Of a stretch of 64,000 bases of DNA, positions 51,454 to 60,928 are shown piece by piece (positions within the stretch are counted from its first letter, which is position 1; each line of letters starts with the position of its first letter). The position numbers and the translations under genes are program-made. This stretch comes from Paludibacteraceae bacterium (lineage in GTDB: Bacteria > Bacteroidota > Bacteroidia > Bacteroidales > Paludibacteraceae), in NCBI GenBank assembly GCA_031292565.1, contig JARLGW010000010.1:62001-126000 (forward strand), written 5' to 3'. The notes beneath the pieces were generated by a model that ran no database searches, was not told the DNA's origin, and saw only the letters and a program-made list of their open reading frames with translations.

Positions 51454-52338
51454 ATTCCTAAATTTCAACGGCGTAGTATTAAGATGCTTTTTTATGAAGT
51501 TATTGAAATGGGTAACTTCGGCAAAACCCAACGCGGTGGCAATTTCACCCACATTCCAATTGCTATGTTTTAGCAAAATCTTCGACTCTTGCAAAACGCG
51601 TTCGGCTATGATTTGGGAGGTTGTTTGCGCTGAAGTTTCTTTTATCGCCCGGTTTAAATGATTCACGTGTATATTTAATTGGCTGGCAAAATCGGAAGCC
51701 GAACGAAGATTAACTTGCTGGTGGTTTTCATCAATGGGAAATTGTCGTTCCAATAGCTCTAAAAACATCATCGATATTCTCTTATTCGCATTTATTTGCT
51801 GATTATCAAGACTTGAAGAGGGTTGCATCTTCATAGCAAAATGTAGCAACTCGAGCACAATGGTGCGCAACAAATCATATTTATGTATGTAGTCGGAGTT
51901 TATCTCTTCGAGCATGAGTTCGTAATAAGAGCTCGCCTTTTCCACCTGCTCGTCGGTCAACTCAAACACGTGTGTTCCATTGGGTTGAAACACTTCATAT
52001 TGGCTCAAGCCACCGTATTGACTGAAAAAATCTTGTGTAAAAACACAAAAATATCCATTTGTGATGTTTTCTGGGTTTTCCCAATTATAGGGTATTTGAG
52101 GATTGGTGAAGACCAATGCCTGTTTCTCCACATCAATTACCTTATCGGCATAATTAATTCTATTTTGCCCCACCATCAAGGTTATTTTATAATAGTCTCT
52201 TTTTTTATATGGCACAGGTCTTGCCTTATCTCCAATAAAAGGATCTAGTCGAAACATGTTAAATTGCCCGATGCCGTTTTCGGTATTTTCAATAATACTT
52301 TTCAGGCAATAATCTTCTATTATCTCTTTTTTCTCCAT
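51448..52338 (-). CDS. AraC-family transcriptional regulator
   Basis: 296 aa. N-terminal effector/dimer domain (about 1-180, including IPYNWENPENITNGYFCVF, cupin-like). C-terminal double HTH (about 195-293): SDFASQLNIHVNHLNRAIKETS and WNVGEIATALGFAEVTHFNNFIKKHLNTTPLKFR. It lies upstream of the redox genes on the same strand and is likely their activator, plausibly responding to an aldehyde or other electrophile. The ATG follows a perfect promoter box by four bases. Confidence 0.9.
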
Positions 52339-52342
52339 GCTG

Positions 52343-52373
52343 CAAAGTTACAAATTTCAAACAATACATTCAA
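52343..52373 (-). promoter_or_regulatory. Promoter of the AraC regulator, likely leaderless
   Basis: TTG at 52371-52373, a 20-bp spacer and TAACTTTG at 52343-52350 match the consensus; only four bases (CAGC) separate the box from the ATG, so transcription should start at or beside the start codon. Confidence 0.65.
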
Positions 52374-52497
52374 GAGCATAATGTTTTCTTAAAAATATTT
52401 ACTACCAAAGAGGCACCTAATTTTAAATAACGGTTGTGCAAATTATAGTTGTATGCGATTTGACGAACCGTTTTTTCAAAAGGAACCCTAAACAGAA

Positions 52498-52531
52498 TAA
52501 AAGCCCGACTTATCACAAGCCAGACTTTTAT
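52498..52531 (-). terminator. Terminator-like hairpin downstream of the OmpA gene
   Basis: On the minus strand AAAAGUCUG can pair with CGGGCUUUU through two G-U pairs, inner stem CTT/AAG, and a T-rich tail follows. It is a near copy (about 29 of 32) of the rel terminator at 45864-45904. Confidence 0.65.
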
Positions 52532-52598
52532 ATAAGCACAACAACCAATGTAAAAACAATTTAATATATTATTACAAAAATGAATATAGACGGGTATT

Positions 52599-55259
52599 TT
52601 ATTTCTCGGAAGAACTTAAAATTTTGAGCTTGTGAATATTTATAACAAAAGCATTTTTATACATCGCTCCTAGCTTGTGAATTCTTTCACAGGCTGCGTT
52701 TGCTTCTGCTTCAGTATTGTATCTCCCAGCCAAGTAACGTGTAAATTCGTCGGCACAAGCTACAACAAAAACGTTGTGCAATTTCTTTAAAGTTCTAGGG
52801 TTCTGAAGGGTTCCTTTCATTGCCAATATTTGCACTGAGAATCCCTTTGTTTCAGGATTCTCTGTTGTGATATTTTTTTTGGGCACTGGCAACCTCGACG
52901 ATTTATTTTCCTTGGCTACCGCTTCAATTTTCTTTTCCAGCTCATATTTAGTCATCGGCTTATTATTAATAGCTGTAACATCATTTCTAAAGAATCCTGT
53001 AGGTAGTTGATTTGTATCCAACTCTTGACCTGCTTTAAATATTGAAGGATCAAAATTATTTATAACGTTGCCTTTTGAAGCGCTTGCCAGAACTTTAACT
53101 TCGGTACGTCTATTGGCTTGATGCTCGCTTTCTTTACATGGAACGCCATCGGCACAACGGTTGACCAGTTGATATTTTCCATATCCTTTGGCTATGATTC
53201 TCTTGTCGTTGATTCCTTTAGCTAAAATGTAATTTACGGCAGACTGTGCTCGCTTTTGGGATAGCCAATTATTGTATTGATAAGATCCTCTACAATCTGT
53301 GTGAGAAGATAATTCAACTTTAATAGGATAATTTTTTAAGATTTTCACTAAGCTATCCAATACCGGATAAGCATCGGAACGAAGGTTCCATTGATTAAAA
53401 TCATAGTAGATGTTTTTTAATTTCCACTTGAAATTTTCCGGGTATTTATCTATCAATAAATCCTGAGGAATCTTTTGTGTTTTTGCTTCTTCTGCAGGTT
53501 TGCTTCCTTTTAGAGGAAAACAATCTGTCGAAAATTCTGGGCCAACGGCTTTAAATACAACATCACAATCTTTAATTAATGGGAAGATGTATATTCCGTT
53601 TTCTGTAGTTTTTGCCACTAGAACTTTTCCACTACATTTATTAAGCATAAAAACAGTAACATTTTTCATTGGGTCCATAGTCTGTCGATTTAACACATAA
53701 CCCTGAAAATCGGATGTTTTTTTGTCTTTTTCCGGCATAGTCATCTGCGTCTTTGGCGTTACAGCATCATATCTCACATTGTAGATATTATCGTCACTGG
53801 TAATTCTATCTGACGTAAAGTAAGCTTGCAAAGCCGAACTTTCCTGTGCCCATCCAAAATCATCACCCGAACTATTTATGGGATAAGGAAGGTGTTCCAA
53901 GGTTCCAGTGCCTGCAAGTGCATCTTGTAACGAGATCCGGTATATGTCTAAACCACCTAATCCTGATCTACCGTCGCTACTGAAATAAAGATAGCCATCG
54001 GAAGTAATGGTAGGAAACACTTCATTGCCGTTTGAATTAACTTGGGAGCCAAGCAATCTAGGTTTTTGCCAAGGTTCTTTGTTATTAGCATGCTGAGTTA
54101 CATATAAATCATAACCACCAAAACCTCCGGGCTTATCACTACTGAAAATAAGCACCGTACCCTCAGCATTAACGGCAGGATGCATTACAGAATAAGTACC
54201 TTTATCAATATCCAAGGGGAGAGGATGAACATCTTCTATCGAACCATCATTTTTATAATCGCCAGCCATCATTTTAATCCTGACAACACCTTTCTTATCT
54301 GCTTTTGCATAATTTGCCGAAAAATAAACACGTCCATCTTTGTCAACCGATACCGGGCCTGTATTATATTGCTGATCATCTAGTCCCGACACCAGTTTTC
54401 CCATAAATTTATTATTTCCATTGGTATATTGCTTATTTAAAAATGAGCTAATGGTGCTTTCGGGTACTTTTGCATCACTTCCTTCATACACGCCTGACAA
54501 TTGCTTCGTTTTCTTTGTATTGGCTATCATTTTTTGTTTTTTTAAACTTGCAAGAAGAGAATCGTTTACAGGTTGGAGTTGCGATAAAGGAATTTGCCAC
54601 AAATGTACATAGGACTCTCCATCCCACCCGGAAGCCTGCTTTACACCTTCGAGAGGCCTATTGCTACTAAACAACAATAAGGAATCGACCACAAAGGGAC
54701 AAAAATCTCTAAATTCAGTATTGAAGTTCAGTAGTTTTACCTTCCAATTTAAAGAATCTTTCATCATCATGGATAGTTTGTTTTTTTCTTGGTAGGATGA
54801 CGCATGGGAGGCATAGGATTGAATACCATCTAACCATTGAGAAGCTTTATCATAATCCCCTTGTCGAGCATATAACTCGCCTATTCTAAATTGCTCTTGA
54901 TGATTTGTACCTTCTTTGCCATTTGGATGAAGTTGCTGGTAAACTCTTAATGCATTTGTATAATCACGCATTTGCCAATAACAATCGGCCAACTGGGGCA
55001 ATATGTTTTTTTCTTCATTCGGATAAAGCTTCAAATATGATTCATAGTATGTTGTTGCCAATGAGAAATTCAAATTATTATATGCCGCATTTCCTCTATC
55101 TAATTTCGTTCCTGAGACGCTTCTTGATGTTGGTTTTATAATTGATGATTCTGTTTTTTCTTTATGAATCTCTTTTTTTATATATGGTCTGTCAAATTCC
55201 CTGCAGAACAGATACATAAAAACAAGTTCTGCGGCTATAATTAAAATTAATTTTCTCAT
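52599..55259 (-). CDS. PorE-like outer-membrane-linked protein (TPR, beta-propeller, CRD-like, OmpA, SPOR-like)
   Basis: 886 aa. N-terminal signal or membrane anchor (LILIIAAELVFMYLFC), then TPR-like helices (about 50-170; AAYNNLNFSLATTYYESYL), a PD40-type beta-propeller (about 175-510; LFSSNRP, YFSANYA, IFSSDKPGGFGGYDLYV, YFSSDGRSGLGGLDIY), a carboxypeptidase-regulatory-like beta domain (about 515-600), an OmpA_C peptidoglycan-binding domain (about 635-755; SSHTDCRGSYQYNNWLSQKR), and a C-terminal SPOR-like segment (about 805-880). This domain order is that of PorE, a T9SS component linking the machine to peptidoglycan. An unusual feature is the SPOR-like end. It follows the PorP/SprF-like gene by 79 bp. 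Confidence 0.85.
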   Translation of the reverse strand: MRKLILIIAAELVFMYLFCREFDRPYIKKEIHKEKTESSIIKPTSRSVSGTKLDRGNAAYNNLNFSLATTYYESYLKLYPNEEKNILPQLADCYWQMRDYTNALRVYQQLHPNGKEGTNHQEQFRIGELYARQGDYDKASQWLDGIQSYASHASSYQEKNKLSMMMKDSLNWKVKLLNFNTEFRDFCPFVVDSLLLFSSNRPLEGVKQASGWDGESYVHLWQIPLSQLQPVNDSLLASLKKQKMIANTKKTKQLSGVYEGSDAKVPESTISSFLNKQYTNGNNKFMGKLVSGLDDQQYNTGPVSVDKDGRVYFSANYAKADKKGVVRIKMMAGDYKNDGSIEDVHPLPLDIDKGTYSVMHPAVNAEGTVLIFSSDKPGGFGGYDLYVTQHANNKEPWQKPRLLGSQVNSNGNEVFPTITSDGYLYFSSDGRSGLGGLDIYRISLQDALAGTGTLEHLPYPINSSGDDFGWAQESSALQAYFTSDRITSDDNIYNVRYDAVTPKTQMTMPEKDKKTSDFQGYVLNRQTMDPMKNVTVFMLNKCSGKVLVAKTTENGIYIFPLIKDCDVVFKAVGPEFSTDCFPLKGSKPAEEAKTQKIPQDLLIDKYPENFKWKLKNIYYDFNQWNLRSDAYPVLDSLVKILKNYPIKVELSSHTDCRGSYQYNNWLSQKRAQSAVNYILAKGINDKRIIAKGYGKYQLVNRCADGVPCKESEHQANRRTEVKVLASASKGNVINNFDPSIFKAGQELDTNQLPTGFFRNDVTAINNKPMTKYELEKKIEAVAKENKSSRLPVPKKNITTENPETKGFSVQILAMKGTLQNPRTLKKLHNVFVVACADEFTRYLAGRYNTEAEANAACERIHKLGAMYKNAFVINIHKLKILSSSEK

Positions 55260-55338
55260 AGGTCACTGTGCTTTTAATAATTTATATATGAAAATAGATA
55301 CAATAAAATTGCTTGCCGAGTTTACCTCCTAGCAAGCA

Positions 55339-56337
55339 TTAGTAATAGCGTGGGGAAAGAACGCGTCGGCCTTTTTGTACAACATTATTAAATTCATACC
55401 TAAGCATGATTTCATGTGTACCTTTGCTATATTCGTTCAAAGAGGAAATAGTATAATCATAAGCATACCCTAATCTTAATTCGTCTATTAATTGCAATTC
55501 AAACATCACAACCACGGCATCTTGCGTACGATAACTGACCCCAAAACACATGGTATCATATATCCATGTGTTCAAATTAAAGTCTTCTTGCATGGAGGAA
55601 CCTTTTACGGCTTTCATTAAAAAAGAGGGTTTTAACTTAACGGCATCAGAAAGCGTAAAGAGATAACCTCCTACCAAAAAATAATGATTATCTCCCCCCA
55701 CGGTTTGAACATATCCACTGTTTTCAACCTTAATTTTAGTAGAGAATAAGGCGGGTACGGAAAATCCCGCATACCATCGGTCTGTAGCATATAAAGTACC
55801 AAAACCGGCTGTTGGTTTGAGCCCCGAAACATCGGATTGAAACATTGCGTCACCAGATTTCAAAGCATCAACTTCCGAAAACGAAGCACTATAATTGAGC
55901 ACTCCGGCACAAACACCTAACGCTAAAAATGAATTGTCTAACGGAATGTGATAGGAATAAAAGGCTTGCACCCCCGTTGTTTTTTCCACTCCTAGTTGGT
56001 CATTGTAGAGCTCCAAGCCATATCCTACATTACTCTCAGACTGCCGTCTATCCCACGAAAGGGTTGCTGTTTGAGGGGATCCGGGTATATTCATCCATTG
56101 CTTACGATACAATAGGGTAATATTATCGGCCGCCCTGTTGCCAGCGTAAGCCGGGTTAACATGCAGCATATTGAACATGTATTGCGAATACATTTGCTCT
56201 TGTTGTGCCTTCATTTGCAACACGAACAGGAAGCTGAGACAGGACAGAACCAGTGGCTTAAGTGTGATGAAAAAACAAGGCATCGACCGAAACCGGGGGG
56301 CTGATTTTTTCAATTTAGATGTTCTTCTTCTATTCAT
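55339..56337 (-). CDS. PorP/SprF-family outer membrane protein
   Basis: 332 aa. After a cleavable segment (LVLSCLSFLFVLQMKA), the diagnostic QEQMYSQYMFNMLHVNPAYAGNRA appears, then beta strands of an outer membrane barrel and the family end segment HEIMLRYEF. SprF-like proteins enable secretion of partner T9SS type B proteins, and such genes sit next to their cargo genes, as here (68 bp after the type B CTD gene). The start could also be the internal ATG at 56283, which gives a normal-length signal peptide; 56337 is the longest in-frame ATG. Confidence 0.88.
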   Translation of the reverse strand: MNRRRTSKLKKSAPRFRSMPCFFITLKPLVLSCLSFLFVLQMKAQQEQMYSQYMFNMLHVNPAYAGNRAADNITLLYRKQWMNIPGSPQTATLSWDRRQSESNVGYGLELYNDQLGVEKTTGVQAFYSYHIPLDNSFLALGVCAGVLNYSASFSEVDALKSGDAMFQSDVSGLKPTAGFGTLYATDRWYAGFSVPALFSTKIKVENSGYVQTVGGDNHYFLVGGYLFTLSDAVKLKPSFLMKAVKGSSMQEDFNLNTWIYDTMCFGVSYRTQDAVVVMFELQLIDELRLGYAYDYTISSLNEYSKGTHEIMLRYEFNNVVQKGRRVLSPRYY

Positions 56338-56405
56338 GATTTTTTTATTAACTATAAGTTAAATAATTTCATAGCATTTTCACTTTCTCTTTATCCTGTC
56401 TAAAT

Positions 56406-57914
56406 TTATCGTCTCAACGTCAAATAGCCGACATACTTCTTAGTTCTGCCCGTATTGGTATTTTTGGCTTGTACCACATAGTAGTAGGTACCATTAAGAA
56501 GGTCTCTACCCATGAATTTACTAGAGCCTTTGCCATCCCAATCGTTTTGGTAATCACTGCTCTTATAAACCAATTCGCCCCAACGGTTAAATACTTCCAG
56601 TTTTATTATCATTTCACTTGAATGCGGTATTATAAACACATCGTTGTATCCATCTCCATTTGGCGAGAAGCCATCAGGAATGGTAACTGTTGCTTCTTCA
56701 TTATTTCCTGTAATAGTTAATTCTACAGTTGCCGTGGATGAATCGCCATCCGCGTCGGTAAGAGTATAGGTGAAGCTATCAGTACCTGAATAGTCATTCT
56801 CCGGTGTATAGGTATAGTTACCCTGGGTATCCATTGTAACAGTACCATGCAACGGATTTGTCAATAATTTCCACACATTACCACCATCGGCACTGGTGGT
56901 ATCATTCGTAGCTACAGAACCTTCTGTTTTTGTATTTTCAGTTAGGGTTACAGTGTCGGTTACCGCCACCGGTAAATCATTTAAAGTAGCAATGGTAAAT
57001 ACCCCGTAGGTACTTGCCTTTGCTGTAATGGTACCCGACGTGGCATTCCCTGTTGTTGTTATATTACCTTCGTTTACCCACTTGGTTCCATTCCATCTGG
57101 CTATAACTATGTTTTTCAAGTTAGATGGTACTATGGCACTGGTAGTATTCACATCCCAGCCTAAGGTTATTTGTACATTGGAGATGCCGTTTGTACGGTT
57201 TATTATCCAATATTCTTTATTGCTTATGGATTTTACATCGCTTTCTCTGCTAGTACGTGTGTAGCCCGACGAGTCGGGATTAAGATATACATAGCGGGCG
57301 GTAAAATGATCGGTAGTGTAACTGGGTGATGAAATGGATGCCGGACGCAGGTAGCCTTTGTTACCTACGGGGAATTGAAATGCCGTATTTCCTATTTTAC
57401 GTACAAAGCCGTCAACATAGCTATTATTTGAAGCGTTAGTACACGAAGCTCCGGCTTCAAAAACGACCATGTTTTCCATGGTGCTTATCAATGTTTGTTT
57501 GGCAGTTATTATTCCTTGAGTAAAATTGGCTTGATGGGCGATGCTGATATTTTGCTGCAAGCTGAAGGCTGTGGCTATTAATGAACTATTAAACAGCACA
57601 TTATAAAAACGAGTGGTACCTGTACCAAAGATTTGTTGTTTTGAACTTCCTGTAAATTGACTTAGTGCGGGAGAAACAGGTAAGCTTGCATCGTAATTGA
57701 CAGCTCCATCGTTTTCAAAATCTTGCAAATACCATATAGAGCCGTTAACCATCCACATCCCGGAAGGGGCATTGACAAAGCCGGTGTTCACATATTTTTG
57801 TGCTGTAGGATGCACCCAACTATTGCCTTTGTTATATTCTGCCGCCCATATTCTTGCTATGAAGAACATGAGAACGAATAATATGAATATTAAAAAAACT
57901 CCTCGTTTTTTCAT
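56406..57914 (-). CDS. T9SS type B sorting domain (gliding-motility C-terminal) surface protein
   Basis: 502 aa. Signal peptide at about 1-24 (FLIFILFVLMFFIARIWA). A middle region with repeated beta strands (about 30-320), a cadherin-like/VCBS domain (about 320-410; TENTKTEGSVATNDTT, DSFTYTLTDADGDSSTATVEL), and the C-terminal type B CTD (about 415-502; GFSPNGDGYNDVFIIP, EVFNRWGELVYKS, NGTYYYVVQAKN). Exported across the outer membrane by T9SS and likely bound to the cell surface or released. 48 bp follow the S74 protein gene. Confidence 0.88.
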   Translation of the reverse strand: MKKRGVFLIFILFVLMFFIARIWAAEYNKGNSWVHPTAQKYVNTGFVNAPSGMWMVNGSIWYLQDFENDGAVNYDASLPVSPALSQFTGSSKQQIFGTGTTRFYNVLFNSSLIATAFSLQQNISIAHQANFTQGIITAKQTLISTMENMVVFEAGASCTNASNNSYVDGFVRKIGNTAFQFPVGNKGYLRPASISSPSYTTDHFTARYVYLNPDSSGYTRTSRESDVKSISNKEYWIINRTNGISNVQITLGWDVNTTSAIVPSNLKNIVIARWNGTKWVNEGNITTTGNATSGTITAKASTYGVFTIATLNDLPVAVTDTVTLTENTKTEGSVATNDTTSADGGNVWKLLTNPLHGTVTMDTQGNYTYTPENDYSGTDSFTYTLTDADGDSSTATVELTITGNNEEATVTIPDGFSPNGDGYNDVFIIPHSSEMIIKLEVFNRWGELVYKSSDYQNDWDGKGSSKFMGRDLLNGTYYYVVQAKNTNTGRTKKYVGYLTLRR

Positions 57915-57962
57915 TTGTATTTATTTTTAGTTTTTCAACTAATACAATGTTAATATATAGGC

Positions 57963-60899
57963 TTATTTACTGGCTACTGGCTCTTTTTCTAATTTATTCA
58001 CAAGCCTTTCCAGCTCGTCTATCTGTTGTTTTTGTATTTCAATTTGCTTGTCCTCAGCACTATTTGTTGTTTGCTGTTTTTCTTTTAATGTATCATTTTG
58101 GTTCGATAATTCTCTCACCGCGCCCCAAAGAACAGCCACCAGCTGATTTTTATCCAGCAATTGTATATGATCTACTTTAACACTATCTATTGTTTTACTT
58201 TCATCTGAAATGGTAATGGCTTCCCCTATACCTCCGTTTCCTACTTCCTGGGCTATCCAGCCCAGTTTTGGCGATTTACTTTTATCTTCTTTCCAGTTGT
58301 ACCTCACCGCTCTTATGGCTTTTACTTTGGCTAATGCCAGGGTATCTTCCAGCGACACAATATTTTCTTTCAGCCGCACATCGGAAAAGGCATTTACTTC
58401 CCCGTAAGAAAAGATACGACCAACACAATACAGAGAAACAGGCCGGCCGGCACCGGTTCCATAAATATTTGATCCACACCCAGCTACACTATTAAGATAA
58501 CCATAGGTATTTGTATTGTTTGGCGCGGAATAGTATCTACTGATTGTTAATGGGAATCGGGGGGATAGTGTATCCACGCCAACAGCTCCTTGTAAAGTCA
58601 GCGTGTGCGCGGTGGTACCTATTACAACCTGATTATCAGCAGACGCAATAGCACCATTTCCTATAGCAATGCTATTCGTGTAATATCCGGTAGAAGCTCC
58701 ATAACCAATGGCGGTTGATTGAATCCCTACGGTTTTGTTTTGATCGGCATTATACCCAATAGCCGTACAACTAACAGGTGCAACATGCGAAAACAAAGCT
58801 CCATAACCGACAGCTGTATTGAGTCCCCCTGAAGTACTATTTTTTAAAGCTTCATCACCCAAAGAGGTATTAGACGTTCCTGAAGTATTATTATACAAGG
58901 AATTCTTTCCCAAGGCCGTATTGTTTGCTCCTACTGTATTAAGAGCCAGTGCGTTATATCCTACAGCCGTGTTATAATTGGCCGTGTTGGCTGCCAGGGT
59001 ACCATACCCCAGAGCAGTATTGCCTGAGCCCGAAGAGTTACTGCTTAACGCATTATAACCAAGAGCTGTATTATAAGAAGCTGATGTATTATTTGCTAAA
59101 GCGGAATAACCCAACGCGGTGTTGTAATAACCGCTATTGGCATTTAACGCCAAATAACCCAACGCGGTATTAGAATTTTGGGAAGCACCGCCAGACATGG
59201 CTCCATACCCTACAGCGGTATTGAGTGACCCCACACCACCCGATAAGCTTAAAGCCCCAACTGCAGTATTATAACTACCTACGCTATTGACATTTAATGC
59301 GGAGGCTCCTACAGCGGTATTTGAACTTCCACCGGTATTGGCTCCTAACGCGGAGGCTCCCACGGCGGTATTGGCACCAGACGTGGTGTTGGCCAAGGCG
59401 TTGTAGCCCACGGCAGTATTGGTGGCTCCGGTGGCGTTGGCACTTAAAGCTCCGGCTCCCACGGCGGTGCAATAGCCGGCAGTGGTATTGGTACTCAAGG
59501 CATTTAAACCCAACGCGGTGTTGAACGTTCCGGTGGTATTAGCTTTTAATGCTCCGGCTCCTACGGCGGTATTTAACCCCGTGGTATTAGCACTCAACGC
59601 ATTGTAGCCTATAGCCGTGTTGTAAGCCGCGGTATTTTGAGCTAATGTATTGCAACCCACTCCTGTATTAACATCACCAGTATTATTGGCTAAGCTACCC
59701 GCTCCCACAGCGGTATTAGCTGAACCAGTGGTATTCTTGGCTAACGTACCTTGACCAAACGCTATATTATGTCCTCCGGTGGTATTGGTCGAAAGCGCAT
59801 TCGCACCTATGGCTATATTATAGGTCGCGGTATTAGCTGCCAACGTGTTATAACCGATAGCAATATTGTCACCACTACTAGTAATACTGCTCAGACTGCC
59901 TGCTCCGATAGCGGTATTATAGTTAGCGTTTGTTAGTTGGGCTAAGGCTCCCTGACCTATGGCGGCATTCGAGTTGCCAGTTGTAATCGCCAAGGCACCG
60001 GCACCCACAGCGGTGGAGGAGTTTGTATTAGTGTTCAGCGCATTATACCCAACCGCAGTATTGAGGGTTCCTGACACATTGCTACTCAAGCTGGCAGCCC
60101 CGATAGCCGTATTGTAAGTAGCCGTATTCAAACTCAAAGCTCCCTGACCCAAAGCGACATTGTAAGCGTTGCTTGTATTCGCACTCAATGCCCCTGCACC
60201 AACCGCATCATTCTGAATGGCTGTATTCAAATTCAACGCGTTATACCCTACCGCGGTATTATTAGCTCCTGAAATATTGCTAACTAGACTGCCCACACCA
60301 ACAGCGGTATTTGAATATCCGGTTGTATTCACACTTAACACCCCTTGGCCAAGGGCTATATTGTTGGTACCACTTGTATTTGCTTTTAAAGCACTGTAGC
60401 CTATGCCCGTATTCTCAGCACCTGTATTACTTACCAACGCGTTAACACCCAAAGAGGTTGTTTCCAGCGAATTAGTTAACAACCCGGATTGAATGCCATT
60501 ACGCTTAAACATGATATCCACGTTGTCAGTAGTACCCATAAAATGGGTGCCGGGTGTAGTACCGGTATTTCCATTGGTGGTCCAGGCTTCTGCCGAGCTA
60601 ACAATTTTTATCCACTGGCTGCCCGTCCAGTAATAATAACCGGGGGACACCGAGTTGGCACCGGTTACGGTAGCCGTGTTATAGATCAGCAGGCTGGTGG
60701 CCGGCGAACTAATTGTTGTGGCATCCGTGGTGCCGGTTAAAGCAACCCGTGGCACTAACAGGCCTTTGGTGCCGGCTGTGAGATCCAAAATGGAACAGGA
60801 GGCGGGCGATGAAGTACCAAAACCTTGCTGTGCATCAACCGATATGCTTAGAACGAACATAAGCGGAATTACAATCCATTTTTGTAGCGTAGTTGTCAT
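57963..60899 (-). CDS. Trimeric-adhesin-head-like repeat protein with C-terminal S74 intramolecular chaperone
   Basis: 978 aa. Signal peptide at 1-23 (IVIPLMFVLSISVDA), a conserved N-terminal domain (about 24-150, including KGLLVPRVALTG and SPGYYYWTGSQW), roughly 35 copies of a 16-17-residue repeat (NTAVGYNALxxNTTGxx) resembling YadA-type head repeats, a short linker, then a 140-residue C-terminal domain opening with SDVRLKEN (Ser839, Lys844) and containing LGWIAQEVGNGG and VDHIQLLDKNQL, the endosialidase-type peptidase S74 chaperone, plus a coiled coil at the very end (QIDELERLVNKLEK). By family precedent the chaperone drives trimer folding and cuts itself off just before Ser839. No T9SS CTD is present. 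It heads straight into the type B CTD gene. Confidence 0.85.
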   Translation of the reverse strand: MTTTLQKWIVIPLMFVLSISVDAQQGFGTSSPASCSILDLTAGTKGLLVPRVALTGTTDATTISSPATSLLIYNTATVTGANSVSPGYYYWTGSQWIKIVSSAEAWTTNGNTGTTPGTHFMGTTDNVDIMFKRNGIQSGLLTNSLETTSLGVNALVSNTGAENTGIGYSALKANTSGTNNIALGQGVLSVNTTGYSNTAVGVGSLVSNISGANNTAVGYNALNLNTAIQNDAVGAGALSANTSNAYNVALGQGALSLNTATYNTAIGAASLSSNVSGTLNTAVGYNALNTNTNSSTAVGAGALAITTGNSNAAIGQGALAQLTNANYNTAIGAGSLSSITSSGDNIAIGYNTLAANTATYNIAIGANALSTNTTGGHNIAFGQGTLAKNTTGSANTAVGAGSLANNTGDVNTGVGCNTLAQNTAAYNTAIGYNALSANTTGLNTAVGAGALKANTTGTFNTALGLNALSTNTTAGYCTAVGAGALSANATGATNTAVGYNALANTTSGANTAVGASALGANTGGSSNTAVGASALNVNSVGSYNTAVGALSLSGGVGSLNTAVGYGAMSGGASQNSNTALGYLALNANSGYYNTALGYSALANNTSASYNTALGYNALSSNSSGSGNTALGYGTLAANTANYNTAVGYNALALNTVGANNTALGKNSLYNNTSGTSNTSLGDEALKNSTSGGLNTAVGYGALFSHVAPVSCTAIGYNADQNKTVGIQSTAIGYGASTGYYTNSIAIGNGAIASADNQVVIGTTAHTLTLQGAVGVDTLSPRFPLTISRYYSAPNNTNTYGYLNSVAGCGSNIYGTGAGRPVSLYCVGRIFSYGEVNAFSDVRLKENIVSLEDTLALAKVKAIRAVRYNWKEDKSKSPKLGWIAQEVGNGGIGEAITISDESKTIDSVKVDHIQLLDKNQLVAVLWGAVRELSNQNDTLKEKQQTTNSAEDKQIEIQKQQIDELERLVNKLEKEPVASK
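58590..60413 (-). repeat. Tandem degenerate 48-51-bp repeats (first paralogue)
   Basis: Each unit encodes 16-17 residues on the NTAxGxxxLxxNTTG pattern. Neighbouring copies share the AATACCGCxGT and GCxTTAxxxGC-type cores but differ elsewhere. Long tracts of near-repeats invite unequal recombination. Confidence 0.8.
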
Positions 60900-60928
60900 G
60901 GCTTTATTTTTTTTGTTAGTTGATGTTC

